A stretch of 64,000 nucleotides of DNA from contig VXAI01000038.1 in the NCBI GenBank assembly GCA_013399305.1, positions 4,566,118 through 4,630,117 of the forward strand, written 5' to 3'. Within the stretch, counting starts at the first letter, position 1, and each line of letters begins with the position of its first letter. The stretch is from Rostratula benghalensis (Eukaryota; Chordata; Aves; Charadriiformes; Rostratulidae). Both the position numbers and the translations under genes were made by a program. Of this stretch, positions 11,308 to 25,800 are shown piece after piece. Below the pieces are notes generated by a model. That model worked only from the letters and a program-made list of their open reading frames with translations, did no database searches and was not told the origin of the DNA.

Positions 11308-11344
11308 TAGGATTTGCAGAATGCTTTTGTGAGTTCAAATCCTA
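11308..11344. repeat. Inverted repeat with tRNA T-arm-like right side
   Basis: TAGGATTTG (11308-11316) pairs perfectly with CAAATCCTA (11336-11344) across a 19-base loop. The right arm lies in GAGTTCAAATCCTACG, which resembles a tRNA B box and T arm. No matching D arm, anticodon arm or acceptor stem can be laid out, so this is not called as a tRNA gene. Confidence 0.45.
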
Positions 11345-14300
11345 CGTGAGACTTGTTTTGAAGTCTTGAAAACTGTAAATCTGACGCTGATTTTTTTTTT
11401 TTTTTTCTACTGAGGTTATTTCAGCCCTGTCTTCACAGAAGATTTGTGAATACTTGAATGACTTGAAATGCAATACAAGATGGCTCTTATCATGTCTCAG
11501 ACATTAAGTGTGAGAAGACACAGGGTAGTAAACTCCAAACCTGTTGCTGTGCAATTAATTAGTGCTCTTTTGAAGCAAATGGATGTACTTGGTAGCTCTT
11601 TTTGGCCAGAAAGTCCTAACACATTCCTGGCAGTTTTGCCCTAAGGATGAGTCCAGTCATAGGAAGAGTGTACTTTTTCACTCTTAGGCTCGAGTTTATA
11701 CCAAACTTAATGCATTGGTGAGGCAGCATTAGGAAACTCACGTGGTCTCTACCAGGGCCAAACGTTGCCTGTTGATAAATGGAAGACATCAGTTTACACC
11801 AATATCATTTCGGCATCCTTTTTTACTTTGACCTAAATGAACAAAAAGGAATGTTTTTGTTCTGAATAGGTAAGGTAGATGGTAGTGTAAAGCCTTAAGT
11901 GTACAATTACATTTTGGTTAGCTTTTTAATTGAATGGACTTTGGGAACACAGTGACATGAACTTCTAATATGGCATTTGATAGTTTAGAGAGAGACATCT
12001 ATGTTACAATAATAAGCTGACTAGATAACAGTTTTGTTAAAAGAAGGCAGCAATTACTTAGTAAAGATTCAGCATGAGAGATTTCAATCAAAATTCCTGC
12101 TCTTGTATATGAAAAGATTTTAGTTTAATTAGTTTTATGGGGAAACAGTTGGTTTTGCATGGAAAATATTTTATATGTAACTTAAATTATGTCGAGTTTT
12201 TGAGATTTTTGAGAACAAAGAACATGTATATGTGTTTTCTCATTAAGTAATTAATACCACAAAACTTTTTCAAATGGAGCATGTAGTACTGGTGGTAGGT
12301 AAAACTGTTGTTTGGTTTTGGGGTTTTTTTTTACAATTTTAAACTTGTATCAGATTCCCAGATATAGCCTAGGACTAATTTTTTTGACAATAGAGAACCT
12401 ATACTGTGGCCTGAAATGGGAGAGAGTAATTTTGCTCCTAAAAGTGATTCTTCCTTTTTATTTCAGATTGTCATTTAACTGATTTTAAAATTACTATTAT
12501 TATTTAAAACTATTGAGGGATGAATGTTATTTTGGTCCTTTACTGGACACCTTTATTGACACTGTGGTCAGTACATTAGGGAAGACCACATAAATCTAGT
12601 GATTTGCACATGTTATTCATGTGTAAACTATACCTTACATTTTTAGCCTTACTTTCACTATGTTTTTGAGATGTCTAGCATATCTATTTCCGCATGTGTC
12701 TATGCTACTGTCAGGTGATTCTGATTGTTTTTTTTTTCAATACTCCACTTCTTACCCACAACTTCCATCTTATGCTAAAGCACCCTTAACTGAATCATCA
12801 ATCTGATCTTGAATTGTTGGTAGTATTGAATCTATGAAATGTATAGTTGGTTTTGAATTGGAAACATTAATTTGCTTTGCAATGTCTGCTGTTTAACTGA
12901 GGATTTGTTTAAATTTGTCTTAAAAGGTATATCTGAGATGATATTTTAATTGGTATATGCTACTCTTCTCTTAGACAGATATGTTTTGCATGCATATCTG
13001 ACATTTTCTTGAGAATTGTGGGCTTTAAATTTATTTTTCCCTTGTGCAATAGTTCAGTAAAATGGTTGAGGATCAACGGTTCAGCAAGTGAAAGCATATT
13101 CACAAAGGAAAAATGTGAAGTTGAATTTGTAGTATGTAACTGTCTGACCATTGGCCTTAATCTAGCTGGCACTGCTGTTACATGATGAGACTGACTGCAG
13201 CAGTAATGGCAACCCGAGTGCTTACCAAGATAAAAAAAAAGAAACTCTGTATGTTCTGTCCTCACTCACTGAGGACACATATCCACTAAGACATAAGCAT
13301 GTGCCAGAAGTTAAGCTTGTAAGTGTTTTGCTGAACAGTGTTCTCTTGATCGTCCTGGTTACATTCTCTGGAATTGAATACATCTCAGAGTGGGGAAGTT
13401 TTCAGTTGTAACTAATGGTAATGTTGTAAACAGGATTATGTCTTGCGTTGTAAGTGGCAGATTAGACAACCATTTAGAGAGAAAAACTGTTTTCCCGCAA
13501 ATATTTTCAGTGATAAAGAACCTTAGGAGAGAAAGATAAAATGTGATATATAGGCAGAATTGTTTCTATGCAGAGTATTTTTTCCAAATTTCCCTAGAGG
13601 CATCAGCTGTTCTCTGAACATCCAAGAAGTTCGTTGTGCTTCTGATCAGCTTCCCACACATTCTCACCCACACTACTTTGCTGTGTCATCTTAATGTCAT
13701 TTTTAAATACTAACAAAAGAAGCATTTTGTTTATAATGCTGAAATAAAAATCTTGAGAGGGGAAAGAATGTCTTTGTATGTTATTTTAGCAGATCAAAGC
13801 TGACTCATGAGTAGCAAATATGAAAGTAATTAATGTATTTAAAGTTCACAATTCCTGAGTTAAGGACTGTTTAGGAACTACTTTGATTATAATAATCAGA
13901 TATTATAGATTTTTTTTTTCCATATGGTAGGTATTATTTTTGGAAAGTTTACCTTGCTGCAAAGTATTACATTTAGAGCATATAACAGTATAGCAATTTG
14001 TGTAACTAGATATAACTAGTGCTTTAAATAATTGAGTGTGCTAAATTGAACAGTGGCCAGATATACTGGAGACCAAGTGGGACTATATAAAAAGAACCTT
14101 TCTCTGGGGGGAGAGGGAAAGCTATGATATAATGTACTTGGTATGGGGAGTTTTAGTCAACCGTTGTAATTTACTGCCTTTGTTGTGTCCTGGTATAGGA
14201 AGTTCCTACAAAACCCAGAAATGTGTTACTGCCACTGTTGCAGGCAAGCACTCCTTCAAGTTACCATTTGCACTAAAACTAAAAATTTTCAAGATTATTG

Positions 14301-17300
14301 AACTTACACTGTGTAGTTTATTGAAACTGTAAGGTGAAAAAAAATTACTCAAGAGGTCAGTGAAGCTTGAAGCAGTTTCTTCCTGGGAAAAAGGTGTTGA
14401 TTTTGGGGTGAGGGCTTGATCTTGGTGGCACACCATAACGAAAGTCTTAAAAGTAAAAAAAAAAATGTTCCAGTTGTATGTGCAAATCTCCAGCAGTATA
14501 TGAAAAGCAACAGGAGAATTTTTTTTATATTTACTATGTCACATATTATCAGTAGAACAAGTGCTCTGTTGCATCTCTCTGGTACATTTCTGGACAAATC
14601 AGTCTAGTTTTAGATTTGTTATTTGATATTTTTCTGGACAAACAAAATACTTTTCTTCTTTTCTTTTTTATATTGGTTATTGGGGAATCTTGATTAGGGT
14701 TTTGATTGAACAAGGGTGTGCTTGAGATATTTGTAGTGAAGTCCTCCATGACTATCTAGACAAAAAGAATGCTTACATTTGAATGAAGATTTAATTCAAT
14801 TTATGTAGAAGTGGACTTAATTTTTTAATTTTTGCATGACAGTATAATGAGTTTCTTCACATGTGGCATAAGAAGAGCATCCAAATTGTGAGGTATACAA
14901 TGCTACAGTCCCTGTTTATTTTTCAGTAGCAGCTACCAGCCCTTGTAATGACCCCGTTTGCAGTCAGGCAAAGATCTTGCTCTTAAGTGGTGCTTGTCTC
15001 AAAGTGGTAACCAACAGTCTCCCTTGCTATCTTAAGATTACTTTTAAAATGTGCATAAAAGCTTATACAAAACCAAGAGAAACATTGTGTGGCTGTGACT
15101 AGCTGCAGTGCTTCATAACAAACTTTACTTCTGAAGCTCATTGATGAGCAAAGGGTTTCCAGAATCAGTGGTAGTACAGTGCAAACCATCCACTGTAGAA
15201 GCACCTACTGCTACAGGGGCCAAGTTTTTTTCCACTTGGATTGTGTTTCTGTATTTAAAAGCAAACAAACAAAACCAACCAGAGTCTACATAAAAATATT
15301 TATCTTCCAGTAACCTTTGAACGCAGCTAAGTCTATGACTTATGAAGGTAAAATGGCTGGAGTTGCTAAATTTTATGGGCAGAGTTTTATTGATGCGTTA
15401 GATGTAATTTTTTTTCTTTGTCTCTGCCTCTGATATTAAGAGAACAAGATACTTAAATGAACTGATATAAAAAGCAATGATGTGATAGAAGGAATTAATC
15501 AAAACCTTAATTCTCTATGTGAAGACCTAAGAGGTCATTCCTCATGAATTTGAGCTTTATGTTAAACCTTGGAACTCTCTTGAGTTAGACTGATGTTCTA
15601 GTAACCTGTTGTTTCCCAGATTCAAATGCATCCATTTCAAATCTGGCATACTAAATATCGGTCAACCTACAGCTGGTTAAGGTGAGAGGGGCCAGTGCCT
15701 TTTTTGTTTCCTTTCACTTTGTCCGTATATCTACTTACAAGAAAGAATTGGAGAGAGAATGAAGCTAAGTAATTGCATTAACTGTAATGTCTATTGCCTT
15801 TTCAATTAATCGATTATCTAATTATCATTACCTTAACATATGATAAAAAGTTTAAAAATATTGGGAATACGTGGGTTTCAGGAAGCCTTCTCAATCCTAG
15901 CAAACTGCTACCAATTCTGTTTTACTGAAAGGTGAATTAGTTTCTCTGATAGACTTTTAACAACTATCACTGTGTTAATCATCTGAATAATAGAAGCTTA
16001 TGTGAGAGCAGACTTTTCTCTGATGGTGGAACTGCCCTATTTCTTGTGCCTGGCTCCCAAGATGCTGCTTCTATATCTGTAAGTGATGTGGGACAGTGGT
16101 CCTGTCTACTCTATCACCTCTGTACACCTCTGACACAGCATTTTGTGCAGGTGGCTACATAATAAATGAGACTTCAATTTTGTGGTTGCATACCATTATT
16201 ACTGACTTCAGAAAATTTTCCCTACTTCCAGCACCTAGGTTACAAGAATTAACAATAACAAATATTTTTCTTCTAAAACTATTGATAGCTAATTCACACC
16301 TGGAATTTACCATAGGTGTTTATCCATGAAGGTAAGAACAGTTGCCATATTGCTTCTGTCACAAGCAAAGTCTTCACCAGCAGAAAAGGATTGCTATGCT
16401 GGGCTGTTTTCCCTCATGTTTTCTAAATATAACTCAACAGCAGTCTGGTTCCTGAAGCCATCTGCATTAATATGTCTAGAGAAAATAAAATACTATATTA
16501 GTCATTTATTTTATAAGTGAGCATATCTTGGCAATAATTGAAAATAATTATTTGTAAGGAATACCCTTTTAAGTAAAGACAGAGTTCTTAATGTGCTACA
16601 GCATAGAGATTTTATGAGATTAGTGATTGTACTTGTCTCCGCTTTATAGGCACTCAGCTGTGGAGGCACTTCTTTCACAATGGTTTGGTTTTGTTTTTTT
16701 TTTTAAGACCTGGTTTCAAGAGAGTAGTAATTATTCACCTTCCTCTCAGATTTTTCACTTCCTCTGTTTTCAGACTAAAGCATTGTCTGTTAGGAAAAGG
16801 GTAATGATTTCTCTAAAAGTGAACACAGTAATAGCACGAGGGAAGAGAGTAGCACAAGAGAAGGAGGTTTAGAGTGAACAGGTGGAACTTCAGGCAAACC
16901 AATTGTTACAGCTTATCAGCAGTATCACCTTTCCTTAATTACTGTCTTTATGAAAATAGTCTTTTAAAGTGACACAGGCAAAATAACCAGCATTCCATCT
17001 TACCTGTAATGCTGCTAATGTTTTTCTGTAGACTCATTATTTTCTGTTCTTTGGTTTGTTGCCTTCGTATGTTTGCTTGCAGTGATAAATCATAATCAAA
17101 CCTTTCACATTGTTCAGACCTACAAAGGTATTTGCAGAAGTGCAACCATTTACAAGTGGCATTCCTTGAGTTAACATCACTAAGATCTCACAGGTATACT
17201 ACTCAGTATTCCTCTCTTCTACTAGAAAAGGTTACTCTCTCATTACATTGTTGAACCAGAAACCGTGGGCTGCAGTTCTTCCATGAATCCCTCTGCTTGA

Positions 17301-19549
17301 AAGTGACACCCAGTATCCTCAGTATGATCTCTTTGCCCAGTCCTCTGTACATTGCTGCTATTACTCTGCATCTCTTCATGTTTGTGTGATGTTTTTTTCT
17401 GTTTCATACTTGGTCCATCTTTTTTTTTTTTTTTCTGAATCCTTTTCTGTTCCGAATTAAGGTGTGGCAATAGCAACAAGTGACTTAATGTGATTTATGG
17501 TTAAGTATTGGGAGAAAACTTTATTGTTGCAATTTTTCTTTCTTTTTTTTTTAATATTTTTTTTTTTTTTGTGGATGGGTTGTTTCTGTTTTGTTTTAAC
17601 CTGAAGTATATTTCTGGAAATAATTGTAGTATTTATAATGATGTGAAAAAATTCCTTATGAACCTGTGTGTTCTTTGTAGTAATTAATGCTACTTACAAA
17701 AGCTCAAGGCTGTTAATACCTTCCTCTTTAGGCATCTGTAGCAGCTTTCTCTAGAGGCTGCACAGTCTGGATGCATATGCCCTTTATTGATTAAAACTTA
17801 ATATTTTCTTTCATATATCAAATTGATGGTTATAACAGTCTTCAGACAGAATAATAGGACTTTTGGATCTATATGTGTTTATCCACAAAGTTGTTTGTTG
17901 TTGTTGATTATTGAGTTGTTGATTATTTTAAAAGATTTGAAATAACTTCTGCAGTGACTGTCTTTAAGAAGTCACCACTTACTGGTGGCGTCCATACAGT
18001 GGTTACTGAGCTAGCACTTCTGTATATTTGGAAGTAAGCACTCTAAAATATCATTGAGTACCCACTCCAGGTAAATACTGCTTTTCCATTTATGACATTT
18101 AGAATGCACACATTTTTATCTATTCTATGTAGATTAAGTTTGATGATATATTTATAAAATATACACTGTTAATGCTGTCAGTTTTCCTCTTGCATCTTTA
18201 TAAGCTTTCATTTAGAAGAATATCAGTCTGCGGCCTAGAGAAGAAGGAAACATGGCTAGAATACAGCATGAAATCCTCTGGGCTGAGAAAATAATCTGTG
18301 AAGGATGATTTTAGCGCATCATGTATTGCAGCATCTCAGTACTGTCATGGGGTTCCTCTTGGTTCTGAAAAAAAAATAAAATAAAAAGCCTTTGAATACA
18401 GGAACTGAACCCCAGTTTACTTTAGCCTTATTCCTGCTGTCAATCTTCTGTAGCTTGAAAGGCAAATCGAATCAGTGGTCTAGTTAACTTTAAATGTTTA
18501 ATTTTGAACTTCTGTCCTGGCTCTAGGATGTCTGTAGCACTGAGGGAAATCAGTAACATAATACTTGTTTTGCTAACTAAAAAGTAGTGACAGTAATACT
18601 TAGTTTAAATGCGTTCTTTAGTTGGTGTTCACAGAAGATAGGATAATGTACAAAGTACTACTAGTATATTTTTTTTTAACAGCTTCTCCAGGTACTGTTA
18701 ATCCATTTTTCTAAATAGCTTGTTTTAACTATTTTTCATTGATGCTTCCCAAACTTTTATTACTGAACAGAAACAGAGAAACAAAAATGTAGGATAGACG
18801 CATTAAGAAAAAATGTGAAAAAACTTTCTGTATTCCTGTTACTACCCAGTGCTTTGAGAATTTTAGCAGGGTACCCATTCATACTGCGTGTAAGAAAGCA
18901 GATCCAGCAGCAAAGAATGTGAGAACATCTGGAGTGCAAGCTGAGTATGTAGGTCAACAAACGATTGTTAAGTTGTTGCTTAGAAATGGTACAAGTTAAG
19001 GATAGTGGTTGAGCCTTACTTCTGAAGGATTATCTTAAAATCCTTCTTGCTCAGTGATTTATCTTTCAAGTTGCCATGAGAACATAATTTTCACCTTCAG
19101 CAGCTTTCCAGGTGCCATTATCCTATGGCTAAGGTAATTTTACTGATATTATTATCAATGTGCATCAGAAACCATGATTGCAGCTACCTTTGTCATGCTG
19201 GGATCAACATGTTTTCAGAGACGCTTGGAATAAAAGATAACATGCCTTTAATGTCAGAATGCTATTTCTCCAGAGAAGAGAGTTTTTATTTAAATTTTCA
19301 AAAGCTCTGAATAAGAGATTTTAAAATCCTTTATACCTGAAACTTATAGACTTTTTCTTCAGTGCAGTCTGGGGTTATTTTCAAGCTAATAGCAGGCAAG
19401 TCAGAGTGGTCTAGAAGACATGTATGTGTCTTTGGAGTACTTCATTATATGTGTAAGTATATTAGGTTGTATGAAAAGAGAAACTGTGAAGTAAATGAGG
19501 GAATTGAGACAAGTAATAATGGACATGTAGAAATAATTTGACAAATATG

Positions 19550-19829
19550 GCATCTTGACGTAGTAGTTAGGGTCTGGCGGCTGGAAGATATCGCGCTGTA
19601 TGGAAAAGCTAGGGCCCCTCTCCCGATAGCCAATAGCACTTAGGTTATGATGTAAGCAGACGGAAGTGATGTTGTAAACCCAAGCTATATAACCCCATGT
19701 GATCCATTAATAAATGCCATTTTGCCATCCACCACGTTGGTGTCTGCGAGCTGATGGACCCAGCAGCCTGGGTGTGGCCGCCGAGCCGTTCCTGAACCAG
19801 GTCACCACGCCTAACGACAGGCAACATCT
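19550..19829 (+). mobile_element. Solo LTR of an alpharetrovirus/EAV-like endogenous retrovirus, with target-site duplication
   Basis: A 268-bp LTR spans 19556-19823. It starts with TG and ends with CA, and is flanked by a 6-bp target-site duplication (GCATCT at 19550-19555, ACATCT at 19824-19829; one difference). Six bases is the usual size for avian alpharetroviruses. Inside, in order, are a CCAAT box (19630-19634), a TATA box TATATAA (19686-19692) and a poly(A) signal AATAAA (19709-19714). A GCCATTTTGCCATCCACCAC-type R region follows, then GTTGGTGT and a GC-richer U5. This order and the poly(A) signal just before R match the ALV/EAV LTR plan. No primer-binding site or internal viral sequence follows, so this is the product of LTR-LTR recombination and has no viral coding capacity. 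It lies in the same orientation as GABRB2. Confidence 0.88.
19686..19714 (+). promoter_or_regulatory. LTR core promoter and poly(A) signal
   Basis: TATATAA (19686-19692) is followed 16 bases later by AATAAA (19709-19714). Both are in the sense orientation relative to GABRB2. A transcript starting here would begin near 19715, at the expected R boundary. Whether either signal is used is unknown. Confidence 0.6.
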
Positions 19830-22800
19830 TGATAACAATACTCTACGGTGGTACAGTTCAGGCGAATGCCATGTTATTTTTAGGAGGCTGTCTAAGAGTT
19901 GATGTACTTTTAAAATTTGAAGTGAATATAGGTAAAACAAATGTAGTTGCCTGCGGTAGACTGTTACCTGCTTTTCTATAAGTATATCACAAAGTGCATT
20001 GCTATTATCTTAGTTGTATCCCCCAAATATAAAATATAGTTGTGTTTTAAAAGTAATTCCAGTTTGGGTGTTAGGGCACTTTAATCATACATCCCCACCA
20101 TAAGTAGGCCTTTAGAATCATAACATTATGACAGAGTATGTGCAGGAACATAGTTAACAAAATTGGAACTACAAAATGTTAGTTAGAGCTGTGCACTATA
20201 CCTGTCCTCACCTTCAGAAGTACCTTGCTTTATGTAAAATCCTATTCATGTGAGTATGCTCTTCTCAGAGGTAAATTATATCAAATTCTGATTTCAAGGT
20301 GTAGCATATGCACTTTATTCCTGTCCTACACATTAATAATCCATAGCACTTTCACTGAGCTAAGGAATGTATTTCTTTGAATGTTTTTAAGCCAACTAAT
20401 TATCTTCATTAGGTGGGATTTAAAAAAGATTGTGTATCTATGTGTATATCCATATAAACACGTATTTTAATATATAGAAATCAGTGCAGGAAATAAATGG
20501 GAGCTGTATTCCACCTAACAAGAAAAGGATAGCTTCTTCGTTAAGCATTCCTGAATTATTAGAAAGAACCTTCTTGAAAACATTTTTCTTTACTGTTACA
20601 AGAAATAATAAAAACAAAAAAGAGCTAAAATGACTGGAACAAGCTGAAATAAGTAACGAACTGACGGTGTGCTTGTTGTTTAGGGTAATGTGCAGCTGAC
20701 AAATGATGGAATGGCAGACAGTAGACAATTTTCATACAGAGTCCACACAGGGTTGAAACTAAAGAAAATACTATTTGGCTTTTGTCCTCTGGAAACCATG
20801 GCATAGCATATATAATGTAATCTCCAGAAAAGTTACTGCACTCCAACCTTCCTCTGGCTCTTTAAAGTTGTCAGATAATCCCAAATTTGTGTGCCTGATG
20901 ATACTGTCATTTTCACTGGGAACTGACTTAGTTTGTCAATGTGTTTTAAGCCCTGTTTATTCAGGGACCAAGAGCTGTGTGGCATCCTTGTCTCCTGTGC
21001 TGGAGATGATGGGAATTGGGTTTCCCAGGAATTTCTTCTCACCTGTTAGGACTGAACTGCAGATTGAGGGTAAAGAGGAAAGACAGAAGCATGTATGTTA
21101 AAATGCTGTACCTGAAAAGCTCAATTTTTGGGCACACAATTAAAACTAGTGTTTGCAATGCAGTTAATATCACTGTCATTTAAAAGGACCTTAATTATAT
21201 GAAATAGGTTCAAGAAAGCTTCAGTATCTCAGTAATTGCTTTCTGGATTTAAGTTTGTGAGGGTTTTTTGTTGTTGTTATGGTTTGTTGTTTGTTTTTTT
21301 TTAACAAACATAGAAATTTGTAGAATTCAAGTGTCTTGTATAAGAACAACAGACTCTTAGTAATGGCCAGTTCCTCTAGACCACGGCTGCATGCCATAAT
21401 CTATTTCTCAGCATTGGTTTTGGCTGATTCCATTTCATAAATAGTCTTTAGGGTATATAGGAGGAATTAAGTCCTTTTTTGGTAGAGTATGAAAAACGTG
21501 TAATTTGGGTATATTCTAAAGTAAGGTTCTGCTTCTCATTTGTTCTTGCTACCTCTCAGCCAGCCTTTCTGAAAAACAAAGAGTTGGCTGTTTGCTTTGA
21601 GCTTCTGACTTAGGCTTCTTTTGCAGCTCACCTGCCTTTGCTCCCCTCGCCCCCCCCCCCCGCTTCTGTATGGGCCTGCATCCTGAAGACTGTCTCCTTC
21701 TGTTTACTTTCCCACAACTTCCCTCACACCTTTGCACAGATAAATTGTTAAGGATTTTCTGATGGGAAATGTGAGTTGTGATTTCATAAGCGTGTGTGTT
21801 TTGAAGGTTTGTTTCAGAAGCAGATGGATCCGTATCGGTCTGTCAGAACCACACGGAGTTTGAGGGTTGCGGTTTCTTCTTTTGAAGTTTGTTATTCTCT
21901 TTTTTACCTGCCACATTCTCAACCTTGGTGCATAAACTGCATATAGAGACAAAAGACATGATGTTCATTTTAAAATGTAAAATATCTCTTCTTTCTACTG
22001 AGGGAGACAGTAATTTTTCTGGAGCATTCTATTGGGCACATAATTGCACACATTCCTGTCTGTGAGTTTACATTTTAATTCACTAAGTAGAAAATCCGAC
22101 AAAAGCTGAAAAGTCCAAAATGGCACCGAGGAAGTTGGTTTAAAGAAGTAATTTGAATGAGGAAGCAGGACCAATTCTAGAAGATACAAACAGGTACCTA
22201 GCAGAGGACATAAGAGAGAGGGCAAACGAGTGAGGTATGGGGAATGAGCCAGAACTAATTATGTTGTTCAGTGGAGAAAGTCAGCTGTAAGGGGAAAGAA
22301 CAATGTTTCTGTTAAGAGGAAAGTGTGCAAAGATGGAGCTTTGGCAGTTCTAAGCAGTTGAACAGTGTGTTCTTCAACTGAGGTTTGTTGAGGCAGAAAC
22401 AATTCTTTTGTTAAGTGTTTGGCCAGTGTCACACCTACTGGGGCTTTAATTTGTGGCCAGAGCTATTGAGTGCTAACCATAGGCAGTTACTGCTCTCTGA
22501 GGCAGTGGTCTTCAGGAAAAGGCATGGCTGTGTAACTGTATGAATAGAGCAGATAATTACAGACAGATTTTTTTTTTCCTAGGGTTATCATTACATATCA
22601 CAATTTAATGTGTAATACTAAGGTGTTTAAGTCCATGCAGAAGCATTTAAATGCAGTCATTCGTAATAGCAGCAGGGATGCAAGGAGGCATGGGATTACT
22701 ACAAGCTGGGAGGTAAAAATGCAGGTCATTTTGCTGTAAGATTCCACTCGTTTCCACGTGGTCACTGGGATCTGGACAGGGATGCACTTCAGGAGGTATG

Positions 22801-25800
22801 AAATGAAAGATGAGAACTTGAACAAGAAAAAACCCACTCATTTGATGGAGCCTTTTAGAGAAAAGGATGAAGAATTACTAAGGAGGAAGGGAATAGTAAT
22901 TTTTCCAGAGCTCCTGAAGGAGAGGAAGAACACAACTAAGTCAAATTATTAAAAGATTTGATACTTTAATGATGTCACCCATGTGAAATCTATGATGGGA
23001 CATTAATACAAGCTTACCTACCCTTCATTTTCACTTTCTTACTCTCTATGCTAGTTTTATGATCGTGCTTTTTTGGATGCGTGGATATAACATTTTTTTT
23101 GCCTACCCCAAAGCTGGGTAGTTTGGCAGTATTAGCTCTGGTCTTTCTGTATTTGCTGAAAATGGAATGCATATTTGTGCAACTATCTGTATTCTTCTCA
23201 TTGTAGTACCTTTTCTTCTCTCATGTCAAATCTTCAGGTGGACTAAGTTGCACCTTGTCTGGAGGGACATTTAGGTTACAAATTATAGAGGAATCAATAT
23301 GCTGCTTCAGTGCTTTTGGAGGTATTAAGATGTATTGAATAGCAATAGTTACACATCCAAAACCTCAGATAAAAGTTCAAGTAATTTTTCACCTCAGTAG
23401 CAATAAAAATGCTCTTTTTTGCTTTTAATTCCCTCCTTCCTGCATTACTCTCCCTTTCTCACACAATGAACAGGGTGAGAAACTTGCAATGACTTTCACC
23501 TGCACCCTCAAGATGGCCCTATGGTAGAAATATTTACAGTCAGGAAACATATCTTTTATTCCATTCAGATTTTTATTTGTTTTTTTAATTATATGCGCAA
23601 CACTTTTACTCATTTCAGAGCGCATTTACAGTTATGTTCACTAGGGTAAAAATTAAGTGATTGACGAGTTCTTCAGCATGAAGACAGTATCTGTGTTAGC
23701 ATCGGGTTTTGGAAAGAACAAAAACATCTTGTTCAGAGAGTCACATCTTCATGCAAGGCTTCTGTTAGCAGGAAACATAAACTGAAAGACATATTACTTC
23801 AATAGGTAGTGACCACTTTGACCACTGGTTTTCTATAAATAGTTGAGAAGCACAGTTGTCTTGCAATTTGGTTAGTTTGTGCTCTGCTCTAGAGATAATT
23901 GATTCACTTTCAAAGATATATTTTAAGGGTGTTACAGAAATAACTCACAGATTTTATGAATTGCTAGGGACACAGGAGAACAATTCTCTGTTACCAGCAT
24001 AGATTGTCAGTGGGCAAATTATCATGGATGTGCTATATACTAATTTCATACCTGTATTTTGCACTCTGACAAACACATCTCTATCACGATGGAAGTTTGG
24101 GGGAATGACCAGAAATGATCAAAACAAAAGTGGGAAATACCTGTGGTTTCAGAGCAATTTCAGCAGAAGACAGACATTTGAACTGGTGGTACTGCAACTT
24201 CTTTCTGTTAAGGGTCTGTTCCGGTTCATTATCCTGCTCTATTTTACGCTTGCAAGTTCATTGACATCGAGTTAAAGATTAAATGAGCCTATTTATGACT
24301 ACATAAATATGGTCTCCAATTTATTTTTAAGTGTTCTCTGACTTCTTCTCCTCCCCCCCCCTTTGTATATGGCAATGGACTAGCTTATTCATTTGGCATT
24401 TATGATAATACCCAATTAATGTATATCAACATGTTTTAAAATTAAACACTTGCCATTGCCTCTGAACCTTTCTTGACTATTACATACTGTTAATGTTGTG
24501 GAATTTCTTTCTGTGATAGATCAGTAATACCACTTAAACATTTCTGCATCAGTGAGAGGTTTTAAGTTGTTCTTATCATAAGTGCTCTGGACTTTTTAAA
24601 GTGCATGAGTCAGAAACGTGAAAAAAATGTGTCGTGTTCCATTTTAGGAAAAACAATTAAGTTCTCTTTTCATCAATGCTCCCTTCTCATCAGAATATCT
24701 GTAAATAAGAAATTAATTCCAATAAGCTTTCCCTTAGTTGTAAGTCATGCAAGTAGTAACATTGTGATAGGTCTCTGAACAAACAAATTTTCTTTTCTTC
24801 TGTCAGTCGTATTCATGTGTTTAATATCAAAAGTTTCTATCTCTTTTGGTGTTACATGCATAATGATATTTTTTTTTTAAAGAGAGAGACAGACTTGCAA
24901 GGAGAAGTGCATTTTAAGCATAGATTATCATCTGAACCATCTGAAATGGTTCTGTGAGGACCCTAGGAGTGTGCTTTGTTCTGTAACAACCTGAATCAAT
25001 TCACAATGGCCAACTGGGGTGACCTGGTAGTGAGAATAAAAAAAAATACAAAGGAGTGGAATCATCAGGGCAAAGAGATACAATGGAAAATGCCTCTCCC
25101 TACTTCCTCCCTTGTTCTTACAGATTTGTATTGTACTGAACTGTACTAAAAGCTGTTTAGGTTAATTCCTTCTGGTTTATTCCATGGATATCCAAATGTC
25201 AAAAACGCTAAGGTCACAGGACAGTAGGTAGGGTTATAAAACCAGCACGATTACATGTAGGCTGTGGATGCCTCTGTCCTGTAACAAGTATGATTTTGCT
25301 AACAGTAGAATCATGATACCCGTTAATTAAAGAAAACGATGTTATTATTTTTCTTAAAGCAACATGAGATTTTACGTGGCAAACCACATGATGAAAAATA
25401 TATTAACCGTACATTTTTGTTTGTTTGTGGGTTTGGGTTTTTTTTTAATATAATTACACAACTAGAAGAATTATATATTGGGATTATTGCTGCTACGTAC
25501 CTGGCAATGTGTAATAAGAAAAGGTCCATATTTTTCAGTGTTTGTTGTACAAAGTATGTCAGGAGTTTTCAAATCAAATATTTGAGTAATGGTTATGGCT
25601 TAAGATGAACATGTTACTCATTATTTTATAGAACATGGCTCTGCTACATACTGAGGAACCAAAAAGAGCAGATATCCTTAAAACGTAACTTTTCTATTAA
25701 TTGTTGTCTTGCCCCGTGATAACTATTAACAGCATATGTAAGTTGCTGGTCAGACAGGGTTCTTTAAGAGTGTCCTTTGTGTTATAGTTGACCAAGGTTT

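Larger units (their letters stand above)
4697..19549. other. Intron 3 segment, mostly unique AT-rich sequence
   Basis: This stretch of about 14.9 kb holds no recognisable gene. Notable local features are a GT-rich, G-run-containing block (about 5290-5420), a perfect short palindrome at 10262-10280, a 9-bp-stem inverted repeat at 11308-11344, and T-rich runs (for example near 11391-11407 and 17544-17575). The reading frames present are short, lack family resemblance and are consistent with chance. Confidence 0.7.

Noticed and set aside
11281..11350. tRNA gene
   Set aside because: Only a T-arm-like segment and one stem fit. D arm, anticodon stem and acceptor stem cannot be formed.
19459..19500. 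Mariner-type terminal inverted repeat (TTAGGTTGTATGAAAAG)
   Set aside because: The resemblance covers only about 15 bases and no second terminal repeat is found.
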